Assembly: GCA_903862465.1 (NCBI GenBank)
Contig: CAIOYH010000092.1
Location: forward strand, 1-44,062
Direction of reading: 5' to 3'
DNA: 44,062 nt
Source of the DNA: an uncultured bacterium
GTDB lineage: Bacteria; Bacteroidota; Bacteroidia; Bacteroidales; CAIWKO01
The notes under the pieces were generated by a model. That model was not told where the DNA came from, did not search any database, and saw nothing but the letters and a program-made list of their open reading frames with translations. Position numbers and translations under genes: made by a program. Positions 16,139 through 24,071 of this stretch are shown piece by piece; position 1 is the stretch's first letter; each line of letters begins with the position of its first letter.

Positions 16139-16375
16139 GACAAAGGCTTCCGAAACCTTTTGGGGAGGATTGTTCGCTCCTGACAAAGGCATCCTAAACC
16201 TTTCGGGAGGCTTTGTTTGTTTTTGACAAAGGCATCCTAAACCTTTCTAGAGGCTTTGTTTGTTTTTGACAATGGCATCCTAAACCTTTCGGGAGGCTTT
16301 GTTTGTTTTTGACAAAGGAATCCTAAACCTTTAGGAAGTGTTTTTTATTTTTGACAATGGCACACGAATGTGTAA
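16139..16375. repeat. 43-bp tandem repeat array, about 6 units
   Basis: TGACAA recurs at 16139, 16181, 16224, 16267, 16310 and 16352 (steps of 42-43 bp). Units contain GGCATCCTAAACCTTTCGGG and a T-rich tail. They are nearly identical in the middle and diverge at both ends. No unique spacers, so not a CRISPR. Confidence 0.9.
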
Positions 16376-16384
16376 AAAGGGGGT

Positions 16385-16634
16385 GTTCCGTACGGGATAA
16401 AGGGCGTTCCGAACTGGGTAAAGGGCGTTCCGAACGGGCTAAAGGTCGTTATACAACGGGCTAAAGGGCGTTAGGTAACGGGTTAAAGGGCGTTAGGTAA
16501 CGGGTTAAAGGGCGTTATACAACGGGGTAAAGGGCGTTCCGAACGGGCTAAAGGGCGTTATGTAACGGGCTAAAGGGCGTTATACAACGGGGTAAAGGGC
16601 GTTAGGTAACGGGCTATAGGGCGTTTTTGCCACG
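16385..16634. repeat. 21-22 bp tandem array of CGTT/AACG dyads, 12 units
   Basis: GTT of GGCGTT recurs at 16385, 16406, 16427, 16448, 16470, 16492, 16514, 16536, 16557, 16579, 16601 and 16623. Each complete unit holds a small inverted repeat CGTT-core-AACG followed by GGGYTAAAGGG. The core changes between units: CCG (21-bp units), ATAC, AGGT or ATGT (22-bp units). The last unit is degenerate. It starts directly after the 43-bp array and ends about 70 bp before the -7 box of the rightward gene. Confidence 0.9.
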
Positions 16635-16704
16635 ATTTAACCAATAAGAAAAGAAACTTATTCACTTTCGAAATAAATATGCACCGTAGTTTTCAATATT
16701 TGTG

Positions 16705-16712
16705 TAATTTTG
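16705..16712 (+). promoter_or_regulatory. -7 box for the 16739 gene
   Basis: TAATTTTG fits TAnnTTTG and lies 26 bp before the proposed TTG start codon. No clear -33 TTG at the right distance. Confidence 0.5.
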
Positions 16713-16738
16713 GGGATTAATTTCTTAGACCTTCTAGA

Positions 16739-18514
16739 TTGATAACAAAAAAACATAAAGCCTTCTTTCTTCTCCTTCTAACAATTGCTATGATATTTAT
16801 TATAGTAAGATATCGCTGGATGGGCAATGATGGCAATGAATGGAAATCAATTATTGATGGTGATGGCAAAGATTATTATGCCTATTTGGACGAAATATTC
16901 ATCAGTCATAATTTTGGTGATGTTCAACATGATTTCGGGCAAGTTTTTCTGGTGAATGGCAGAACTGTCATCAAATGCTATTGCGGAACAGCTCTCGTGA
17001 TTAGTCCGTTTTTCTTAGCATCACAATTCATTGCCTCAGTAGGTCATCTTCCACAGGATACTTATTCCGAAGTCTTTCAAAAAACGATAAGCTTAGCAGC
17101 TCTAGTTTATGTTTTACTGGGATGTTGGTTTATCATTAGTCTTTTCAGGCATCTAAAAATTAAAAAGTCCTCGACAATATTGGCAATAATCTTAATTCTT
17201 TTCGCCACTAATCTTATTGTGTATAGCATTTTTCATCCTGCTATGTCGCATGTCTATTCGTTTTGTTTCATCAGCGGATTTCTATGGTCGATGCAACGAT
17301 ATATTGCTACGCATAAGCTTAGATTGCTATTGATCAGTGCCATTTTTCTCGGAATCATTTATTTAATTCGTCCCGTAAATATCATCATCATTTGCTTCGT
17401 GCCCTTCTTCTTTTCCAATCTATCCGAATTACTTTTGTTTTTGAAAGCACAATTGAAACGTCTGTGGATGCCATTGTTATTTTTTTTGATGATTATCAGC
17501 CTGCAAAATATCCTTTGGTATGTGCAATGCCGACATCCTTTCCTGGAAATATATCCGCACGAGGGCTTCTATTGGCTGCACCCCGAACTATACAATGTGC
17601 TGTTTAGCTTCCGCAAAGGACTCTTCATTTACACACCTTTGACGATGCTCTGCCTTTTAGGATTGATACCCCTTTTTGGTGAAAACAAATTCAAAGCCAT
17701 TATAAGTACCCTGTTTCTTGTCTTAGTGCTTTATATAATATCTTCTTGGTGGTGTTGGTCTTATTTTGATGGCTTTGGCATGCGTCCTTTCGTTGACTTT
17801 TATGCCGTTTTTGCTTTGCTTTTGGGGATTCTTTTCAACAAAATCAGCCAATGGAAAAGGATATTTTTAATCAGTATAGCGTCCTTATTAATTCCCTTAA
17901 ATCTTGTACAAGCCTATCAATATTCACGAGGCATCATGCATCCCGATTATATGAATTTCGAAAGTTATAAATATGTTTTCCTAAAAACTTCCGATGCATA
18001 TAGAGACTGTGTAGGCGGACAAAATGACCTAGTGCCTTACGACAAGTTTCATAAAAAACTCATTTATCAAAGTGATGTTTTTCCTTCTACAGATGGTCTT
18101 GATAGTTCTAACGTCATCATTACTAAGGGTGAAAATCAAAAAGCATTTATCTACGATGCCAAAAATGAATTCAACTTTCATCTCACCTTGAAAGAAGACA
18201 CAGCCCTGCTCAACTCCAACCAACTTTTTGCAGAGATACATTTGCAGAAACGCGACCTTTCGCCATGTGATTTTCATAATAATTTGATGGTGATTTCTCT
18301 CACTTGCAACGATACGTCTCATATATTTTACGAAACATTCCCGTTGAATTATTTGCCAAATCAAAGCTCAACGCAGTGGCAGCACCTTGATTACAAAACC
18401 ATCTTACCTGCCATTCCTGACAAAGATTTTAAGTTAGAGTTTTATATATGGAATAAAAAGCGAGATTCATTCCTGATAAAAGATTTGCAGATTCGTATCT
18501 ACAGAACAAGTTAA
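16739..18514 (+). CDS. polytopic membrane protein, GT-C glycosyltransferase-like
   Basis: A 591-residue protein with about ten to eleven hydrophobic segments in the first 410 residues and a soluble beta-rich C-terminal domain (about 415-591). An acidic loop after the first membrane segment (DGDGKDYYAYLDEIF) recalls the Asp/Glu-containing first loop of GT-C lipid-phosphosugar-dependent glycosyltransferases. Trp/Tyr-rich loops (SSWWCWSYFDGFGMRPFVDF) are also usual in that group. Expected in the inner membrane, transferring a sugar from a polyprenyl-phosphate donor; acceptor unknown. The start is TTG, the first possible start after an in-frame stop at 16718; an ATG at residue 18 is the alternative. 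A hairpin terminator follows the stop. The polyprenol-phosphate mannosyltransferase at 27363 could supply a donor, which is inference. Confidence 0.65.
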   Translation: MITKKHKAFFLLLLTIAMIFIIVRYRWMGNDGNEWKSIIDGDGKDYYAYLDEIFISHNFGDVQHDFGQVFLVNGRTVIKCYCGTALVISPFFLASQFIASVGHLPQDTYSEVFQKTISLAALVYVLLGCWFIISLFRHLKIKKSSTILAIILILFATNLIVYSIFHPAMSHVYSFCFISGFLWSMQRYIATHKLRLLLISAIFLGIIYLIRPVNIIIICFVPFFFSNLSELLLFLKAQLKRLWMPLLFFLMIISLQNILWYVQCRHPFLEIYPHEGFYWLHPELYNVLFSFRKGLFIYTPLTMLCLLGLIPLFGENKFKAIISTLFLVLVLYIISSWWCWSYFDGFGMRPFVDFYAVFALLLGILFNKISQWKRIFLISIASLLIPLNLVQAYQYSRGIMHPDYMNFESYKYVFLKTSDAYRDCVGGQNDLVPYDKFHKKLIYQSDVFPSTDGLDSSNVIITKGENQKAFIYDAKNEFNFHLTLKEDTALLNSNQLFAEIHLQKRDLSPCDFHNNLMVISLTCNDTSHIFYETFPLNYLPNQSSTQWQHLDYKTILPAIPDKDFKLEFYIWNKKRDSFLIKDLQIRIYRTS

Positions 18515-18531
18515 GCATAAGGAATGAAAGA

Positions 18532-18558
18532 AGGCGATATAATTCGCCTGTATTTTTA
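18532..18558 (+). terminator. intrinsic terminator after the membrane protein gene
   Basis: AGGCGA and TCGCCT pair around a TATAAT loop (18532-18549) and are followed by TGTATTTTTA. It lies between convergent genes, 18 bp after the stop at 18514. Confidence 0.65.
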
Positions 18559-18613
18559 AAAGTTGAATGATTATGGAAGAAGAAAGAGTAGAATGTTTTT
18601 TACAAGGAAATTT

Positions 18614-19204
18614 CTATCTGTACAATTGCAGCATCCCACTACGAGTTTTGGACTCTCCTGAAAGAGTTTTATATCCAATAGTATAATAATAGTACCCTGT
18701 GGGCATATCCTGTCCATTATATTTTCCGTCCCATTTGCCCGCCACATCACTTGTAGCAAAAAGTTTGGTATTGCTTTGGTCGTAAATTTTTAAACTGTAA
18801 TTTTCAGTACTGATATTAGAGAAAAATGGAAACCAATAATCATTTTTGCCGTCGCCATTCGGAGAAAAAGAGTTGGGAGCATAACAATCGCCACCATTAT
18901 TAAACACGACTACTTGGTAGTTGTCAACCCCAGTATGCGTAGTAACTTGAACCGAATAAGCCCCTTCCGAACTCACAGTTATAGTAGCCGTAGTGTCGCT
19001 GTTGGGTGTCCATAAATAATTGGTTGCTCCTGCATCTGTGGCATCCAAAGTCAAGATGGTATTTTCATCCAACGAATACTCCATATAAGGCGTGTTCACC
19101 TCCAAGGTATCATAAAGAGTTACGGTAGGCGGTGTCTCTTGTTTTTTACAAGAATATCCTAAAAGCAGCAAAGCAGGAAGCAAAAATAAGACAGTGCGTT
19201 TCAT
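18614..19204 (-). CDS. lipoprotein with T9SS type B (gliding-motility C-terminal) sorting domain
   Basis: A 196-residue protein. The signal ends in a lipobox LGYSC (Cys19). An Ig/PKD-like beta domain follows (about 27-100). Residues 107-196 form the CHU_C/type B sorting domain, recognised by APNSFSPNGDGKNDYW and the later WDGKYNGQDMPTGYYYY...SGMLQL pattern. Type B domains direct proteins through T9SS. The combination with a lipobox is unusual for a soluble cargo and suggests a surface lipoprotein or a part of the T9SS attachment machinery. It is the third gene of an operon with an ECF sigma factor and an anti-sigma/PorP fusion, 15 bp after the latter. PorP/SprF proteins are known to be linked to type B cargo, so the pair fits. 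Confidence 0.85.
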   Translation of the reverse strand: MKRTVLFLLPALLLLGYSCKKQETPPTVTLYDTLEVNTPYMEYSLDENTILTLDATDAGATNYLWTPNSDTTATITVSSEGAYSVQVTTHTGVDNYQVVVFNNGGDCYAPNSFSPNGDGKNDYWFPFFSNISTENYSLKIYDQSNTKLFATSDVAGKWDGKYNGQDMPTGYYYYTIGYKTLSGESKTRSGMLQLYR

Positions 19205-19219
19205 GAGAAACTAGACTTA

Positions 19220-20941
19220 TTAACGTGTTTTTCCGAATTGGAAGCGTAAACTAACACCGGCATAATCAACAATCCCAAAATTGTCCATCAGGTCTTTGCT
19301 CATTGGAACGCCACCGTGAAGATTTAAGATGAAATTATTCTTAATGTTACATCCTAACACTAATCCGGCAGTCTTTAAGTTCTGAAACTCTAATCCAAAT
19401 AGCAACCATCTGTTATAGGCAAACAACATATTAGGTGTAAAATTCATAGTATGTGCGTTATATTTGAGTTCAACTGCAGGCAGCATATCCACTGATTTGT
19501 TCAACTTAAATGAATATCCTGACGACAAGGTGAACTCACGTGGAAGTCTCGAATTGCTTATCAACCCAACATTCGGGCTGGTCAAATGCGATGCAGAAAC
19601 TCCCACATATAAGGATTTCCAACTATACCACAAACCCAAGCCCAAATCAAATTTACTAACACCATCGTGTCCAGGACCAACTTCATTGGTGTTATAAACA
19701 AATCCTTTATTTCTATCAATCATATCAGGGAAAGTCAAAGCAGCGAAGTTTACACCGCTTGTGAAATAAGATGCCGAAACACCAACCCGCAAATAATGAT
19801 CTTTAGCCAAATAAAAACGATACGCAAAGGTTAAATCAACATCCAATGAGCCTTCTGCGCCACCAACATACCTTTTATAATTTATGCCTAAACCATAATT
19901 ATTTTTTTTGCCGAAGTTAAAATCGTAAGCAATGCCATATTCAAACGGAACAGTAAAATCAGAAGCAGGTTTAAACATTGGCTTATGGACTATTGTTGAA
20001 AGGACAACCGTGTGTTTTTGATTAAATCCTGCAAAAGCGGGATTTGAAACAACCGAATTCACTACACTAACTTTATAGTCAGGTGCTGCTTCCATATTTG
20101 CCTTACTATTTTCCGAAGCGTTTTTAGCCTTAAGTGCAGCATTCTTAAAATGCTTTGCGTCCTTATTTTGTTTCTTAGCTAAATAATCCTCCGTAACCGA
20201 AGTGTAATTCGAATTTTCCTCACTAGATGTTGGATTAAGTTCTGCTTCGCTCAAACCTTTATCGTTTCCCGTTCCAACAGTAGCATTCGCATTTGTTTGG
20301 TTTTGGATGTCAGTATTCGCATTATTGACAACTATATTGTCCGCAACAACATTTTCCGGTTTCGCCTCGTATTCAACTTTCGATTTAATCGTCATTTGTT
20401 GGGTACCATCAGTCTTTACATTCGAAACCGCCAAAGCATTCGAATTTGCTACAACATTGGTTTGAATAAGATTCTTCTTAACAGTGATATTTTTCTTTGT
20501 AGATTTTTGTATAGGTTGAATCGTAGTAGGATTCGATGTTTTAGGATGATTAGCTTCGATAGCTGAATTAGCATGTATTGAATTAGCTTTTTCTGCTTTT
20601 TGTGAGTTTTCAGCAAGAGCCACTACAGAAGTCCTATTCTGATTCAGTGAAGCGGCTTGTTGACAGTTGAGGGTTTGACTTTGAGCAAAAGTTTGGTTTT
20701 TGTTATATTGGGTTTGCAATTTCTCCGATAATGTATAGGTATAAATACCTGTACAAACTATAATAAATGCCGATATTATGAGCAGAATACTGGTAATGCT
20801 TTTGCTCGAAGCCTCACCACCGACTTTGCTTGTATTCTCAAGCGCCGATTTCATCATCTGCCAATGTTCCGGCACATACTCGGGGCTATACCCTTCGAGT
20901 TTTGACCTGAACAAGTCGTCTATATGATTTCTTTTATCCAT
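19220..20941 (-). CDS. anti-sigma-like N-terminus fused to PorP/SprF-type outer-membrane barrel
   Basis: A 573-residue protein. Residues 1-45 (DDLFRSKLEGYSP..VPEHWQMM) look like the short cytosolic helical segment of Bacteroidota anti-sigma proteins. One membrane helix spans about 49-70. Residues 72-290 are a long Asn/Gln/Lys/Thr-rich low-complexity linker. Residues 293-573 match PorP/SprF: the landmark SNPAFAGF (299-306), alternating beta strands such as YGLGINYKRY, LYVGVSASHL, and a terminal strand YAGVSLRFQFGKTR. No signal peptide precedes the helix. As drawn, one chain would run from the cytosol through the inner membrane and periplasm into an outer-membrane barrel. Its start overlaps the end of the sigma gene by 8 bp, so the two are translationally coupled and the N-terminus probably holds that sigma factor. 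Fusions of this shape with other barrels occur in the phylum as far as I recall. Confidence 0.8.
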   Translation of the reverse strand: MDKRNHIDDLFRSKLEGYSPEYVPEHWQMMKSALENTSKVGGEASSKSITSILLIISAFIIVCTGIYTYTLSEKLQTQYNKNQTFAQSQTLNCQQAASLNQNRTSVVALAENSQKAEKANSIHANSAIEANHPKTSNPTTIQPIQKSTKKNITVKKNLIQTNVVANSNALAVSNVKTDGTQQMTIKSKVEYEAKPENVVADNIVVNNANTDIQNQTNANATVGTGNDKGLSEAELNPTSSEENSNYTSVTEDYLAKKQNKDAKHFKNAALKAKNASENSKANMEAAPDYKVSVVNSVVSNPAFAGFNQKHTVVLSTIVHKPMFKPASDFTVPFEYGIAYDFNFGKKNNYGLGINYKRYVGGAEGSLDVDLTFAYRFYLAKDHYLRVGVSASYFTSGVNFAALTFPDMIDRNKGFVYNTNEVGPGHDGVSKFDLGLGLWYSWKSLYVGVSASHLTSPNVGLISNSRLPREFTLSSGYSFKLNKSVDMLPAVELKYNAHTMNFTPNMLFAYNRWLLFGLEFQNLKTAGLVLGCNIKNNFILNLHGGVPMSKDLMDNFGIVDYAGVSLRFQFGKTR

Positions 20942-21503
20942 TAATTACTAACTCCTTTATATTTAAACCTGTTATTTTCTTCATCAAAGCTCTTCGCGCC
21001 GTCAACAAATGCCATTGCGATGTACTAACCGTGATATTCAGTGCTTCGCCAATTTCTTTATGACTGCAATTATCAAACACAAACATATTAAAAACCATTC
21101 TGTTAACAGGGGGAAGTGTCTGAATAATATTTATCAAATCTTCCTCATTAAGATGACTCAACGCGTCATTTTCAAAATAGTATTCATCATCGTTTAAATT
21201 AAGCGGCACTGTTTCCATGTGCCTATTCTTCTCAAAACGAAGTTTATCCAAAGCTGTATTCACCATAATTTTCCGAATCCAACCATTCAACAATGTGCCG
21301 TCTCCATCATATTTGTCAAGGTTTTGAAACACCTTCAAGAATCCGGTATTCAAAATCTCAACAGCATCATCAGGATTTTTAGCATATCGCAAACATACAT
21401 TCATCATTGGACAATAAAATAATTTATACAGCTTTTCCTGTGCAGTTGAATTGTTTTCTCTGCAAAGTCTTACGAGATCTTTCAATTCGTTGCCTGGATT
21501 CAT
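20934..21503 (-). CDS. ECF-type RNA polymerase sigma factor
   Basis: A 189-residue sigma-70-family protein of ECF size. Region 2 is seen at about 25-95 (LYKLFYCPMMNVCLRYAKN.DDA.EILN.GFLKVFQNL, then GWIRKIMVNTALDKLR). Region 4 is at about 125-180, with the helix-turn-helix HKEIGEALNITVSTSQWHLLTARR. No sigma-1.1 or region 3. It is the first gene of a three-gene operon and overlaps the anti-sigma/PorP gene by 8 bp (stop at 20934, next start at 20941), the usual arrangement for a sigma factor and its regulator. Its regulon may include T9SS genes by analogy with P. gingivalis SigP, but that is inference. Confidence 0.9.
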   Translation of the reverse strand: MNPGNELKDLVRLCRENNSTAQEKLYKLFYCPMMNVCLRYAKNPDDAVEILNTGFLKVFQNLDKYDGDGTLLNGWIRKIMVNTALDKLRFEKNRHMETVPLNLNDDEYYFENDALSHLNEEDLINIIQTLPPVNRMVFNMFVFDNCSHKEIGEALNITVSTSQWHLLTARRALMKKITGLNIKELVING

Positions 21504-21868
21504 TTGTTTATGTCTAATATACTAAACGATATTTTTGCCAAATAACTTGGTGCTACCATGAAACTTTTTTCAAAAAAATCACAACAATTGCTTATCGTGT
21601 TGAAAACAAACAATTTATAATTCGTATTTTTTAAATAAAAAAACATCTTTTTTTTCAAATAGTTTATAATATACCTTTTTATAATGATTATAGGTCGCAC
21701 ATTTTTAAAGATAGATAGCGCCCAAAACGCTTGATTCAACAAAATTATAAAAAAATATGACTCCAACCATCAAAATTGATTTTTTTTATTTTTTCCTAGC
21801 GGGATATTTTGCGGGCTGCATTTGATCTTCTGGCAAAAAAAATCGCCGATTTGCCATTTCTAACAGAA
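21504..21868. other. A/T-rich intergenic region upstream of the sigma gene
   Basis: No gene seen. A T/A-rich stretch (21504-21790), presumably with the sigma operon promoter, passes into the 21-bp array. An 85-residue frame at 21809-22066 is mostly translated repeat. Confidence 0.5.
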
Positions 21869-21869
21869 G

Positions 21870-22060
21870 AAATTCAAACCTCGGCTATCGAATTAACAAC
21901 CCCCGATGTCGAAACTCAAACCCCCGATACCAAAACTCAAACCCCTGCTATCGAAACTCAAACCTCCGATGTCGAAACTCAAACCCCCGATATCAAAACT
22001 CAAAAAACGGTAGGCAGAATTCGAACCCCCGTAGGCAGAATTCGAACCCCCGATGTTTTC
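21870..22060. repeat. 21-bp tandem repeat array, about 9 units
   Basis: Motifs AAACTCAAACCCCC or AATTCGAACCCCC recur every 21 bp (about 21871, 21912, 21933, 21954, 21975, 21996, 22017, 22038). The joining half is GATGTCG, GATACCA, GCTATCG or GTAGGCAG. In one frame it reads as TPDVETQ-like heptads. Confidence 0.85.
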
Positions 22061-22135
22061 AAATGAATTTTGTGTATAAAAAGACTATTATGAACGATAT
22101 TTCGACAATAAATACGATAATTATGCATAAAAATA

Positions 22136-23008
22136 TCAGCTAGTGAATCGTTCTATCACTAATAAGGTCAGTTTTTCCATTATAGGCTTATAGTTTTGAC
22201 TAAATTGCCTCGAAATACGATTGCCAATTATCAAACATACGGTCAAAGTCTCATGTCCGAGTACTTTTCCCAATCCATACAATGCAGAGGTTTCCATCTC
22301 AAAGTTAGTTATTCGATGTGTATTATAAGCAAAAGTTGTCATACGCTCATTCATTTCGGGAAAGGCTAACTCAGCTCGCAGTTCTCTCCCCTGCGGACCG
22401 AAAAAACCGGGTGCCGTGGCAGTAATACCCTGCATCATATCTCCGGCAATCTTTTCCATTAGAAATTCTGAAGACTTTATTGCGTATGGCGTTGCCAAAG
22501 TCGGCAACCAATTCGTCTGCCGTATAAATTCGTCGGTCAGTTCATGATCCATCACCTCATTAGTTTTTTTATAGAAGTTCATTACACCATCAATCCCCAA
22601 ACCATAAGAAGAGGCAACAAAACTATCTACAGGAATATCTGCTTGCATAGCACCCGAAGTGCCGATTCTGATGATACTGAGCTTGCGGTGCGTAGCTTTT
22701 GCAGTGCGGGTTTCGAAATCAATATTTGCCAAAGCATCCAATTCGTTCAAAACAATATCAATATTATCGGGTCCCATACCTGTTGACAATGCTGTGATGC
22801 GTTTTTGATTAAAATATCCCGTATGCGTCACCAATTCTCGATTCTGCACCTTCAGCTCAATGCGATCAAAATGTTTTGATATCGTTGCAACCCTTGCAGG
22901 ATCTCCCACAACGATGATATCGTCCGCAATTTCTTCGGGCAACAAATTCAAGTGATAAATCTTTTTATCAGCATTTAAAATCAATTCCGACTCTTCAAAT
23001 ATTTTCAT
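22136..23008 (-). CDS. nucleoside phosphorylase (uridine phosphorylase-like)
   Basis: The product is about 290 residues from the preferred ATG at 23008 (MKIFEESELILN); the frame could open at 23080, but that would cover the promoter zone. PNP/UDP phosphorylase family features: VVGDPARV near the N-terminus (phosphate site), LSTGMGPDN, RIGTSGAMQ, and FEMETSALYGLGKVLGH with the Met-Glu ribose-binding pair. It cleaves nucleosides with phosphate to give the base and ribose-1-phosphate in salvage; uridine is the most likely substrate from overall similarity, but this is not certain. Divergent from the UspA gene. Confidence 0.8.
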   Translation of the reverse strand: MKIFEESELILNADKKIYHLNLLPEEIADDIIVVGDPARVATISKHFDRIELKVQNRELVTHTGYFNQKRITALSTGMGPDNIDIVLNELDALANIDFETRTAKATHRKLSIIRIGTSGAMQADIPVDSFVASSYGLGIDGVMNFYKKTNEVMDHELTDEFIRQTNWLPTLATPYAIKSSEFLMEKIAGDMMQGITATAPGFFGPQGRELRAELAFPEMNERMTTFAYNTHRITNFEMETSALYGLGKVLGHETLTVCLIIGNRISRQFSQNYKPIMEKLTLLVIERFTS

Positions 23009-23055
23009 AGTAAAATAATTTTTCAAAATAAAAGTAATTTCTGCATAAAATGTAT

Positions 23056-23063
23056 TAACTTTG
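23056..23063 (+). promoter_or_regulatory. -7 box upstream of the UspA gene
   Basis: TAACTTTG fits TAnnTTTG on the plus strand and would give a leader of about 120 nt before the ATG at 23193. No clear TTG at -33. Confidence 0.45.
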
Positions 23064-23192
23064 TAAACTTTTTTAAACAACGCTATCTATGTAAGATAAA
23101 AATTATTCACACGATTACTTGGTGTGATTAATTCTTTATACATCATGATAGCTAAAACAAATTAATTACAAAATACAAAAATATACAAATTT

Positions 23193-24065
23193 ATGGAAAC
23201 CTTTAAAAACATTTTAATTCCGTTCGATTTTAGAGAACAATCTGAAATCGCTTTAAGCCAATCTTACAATCTGGCTCGTCTCACGGGGCTTAACATTACG
23301 TTGTTGTATGTTCATGAAGATGGTGGTTTTTTAAATAAATTTTTCTCAGCAGATCAAAGCGATGATTTAGTGAAGAAAATGGAAGTGGAACTGGATAACT
23401 TTGTGAAAGAAAAAAGCAAAGAAACCGGTTTAGACATTAGCTTCATGGTAGCTCGTGGTAAAATCCACACCAAAATAGTGGAAGTTGCCGACATGATTCA
23501 AGCTAAGTTTATTGTGATGGGAACTGCCAGCTCTACCATTCCCGAAGCAAATGTCATTGGGGCTAACACTTCGCGCGTCATCAGAAATGCAAAATGTCCC
23601 GTTATCACTGTTGGTTCAGCTAATCATTATGATGGTTGTCGCAGTATTTTACTTCCACTCGATTTGACAAAAGAAAGCCGTCAGAAGGTGGGTTGGGCTA
23701 TTGAGATGGCAAAGATGTTTGGCGCGACTATTAAAGTTATTACGATTTTATGGTCAACAAATCACAAGGAGATTGCAGGAACTTTACGTGCTCAGGTGGC
23801 TCAAGTACGCGAATTTATTGAACAACGGAATGTGCAGTGCTCGGCAGAGGTTATTGAAGCCAACAAAGAATCGGAAGAAACACCTCTTATCTTTAAATAT
23901 GCACAAGACCAAGGCGATGTTGATTTGATTATGATTATGACGCAACATGAAACGGGATTGATTCCTTTCTTCCTGAGTTCGCAATCAACGGAAATAATTC
24001 GCCTGTCGAGTATTCCGGTTATGTCTATCATTCCAAAAGACACCGGCGATACCTTAGCGCGATAA
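23193..24065 (+). CDS. tandem-domain universal stress protein (UspA family)
   Basis: A 290-residue cytoplasmic protein of two Usp domains (about 1-143 and 147-284). Domain 1 begins FKNILIPFDF and ends with VMGTASS...NTSRVIRNAKCPVITV, the nucleotide-binding edge of the fold. Domain 2 begins RSILLPLDLT and ends IMIMTQH...STEIIRLSSIPVMSI, and has lost the G-rich binding loop, so only the first domain is likely to bind nucleotide. Role: stress response, exact function unknown. It is followed after 6 bp by cinA, so the two are co-transcribed. Confidence 0.9.
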   Translation: METFKNILIPFDFREQSEIALSQSYNLARLTGLNITLLYVHEDGGFLNKFFSADQSDDLVKKMEVELDNFVKEKSKETGLDISFMVARGKIHTKIVEVADMIQAKFIVMGTASSTIPEANVIGANTSRVIRNAKCPVITVGSANHYDGCRSILLPLDLTKESRQKVGWAIEMAKMFGATIKVITILWSTNHKEIAGTLRAQVAQVREFIEQRNVQCSAEVIEANKESEETPLIFKYAQDQGDVDLIMIMTQHETGLIPFFLSSQSTEIIRLSSIPVMSIIPKDTGDTLAR

Positions 24066-24071
24066 GCCTCT

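Noticed and set aside
16004-16192. 62-residue minus-strand frame
   Set aside because: Begins in the 43-bp repeat array and has no recognisable feature.
21809-22066. 85-residue frame
   Set aside because: Mostly translated 21-bp repeat (TPDVETQ-like).
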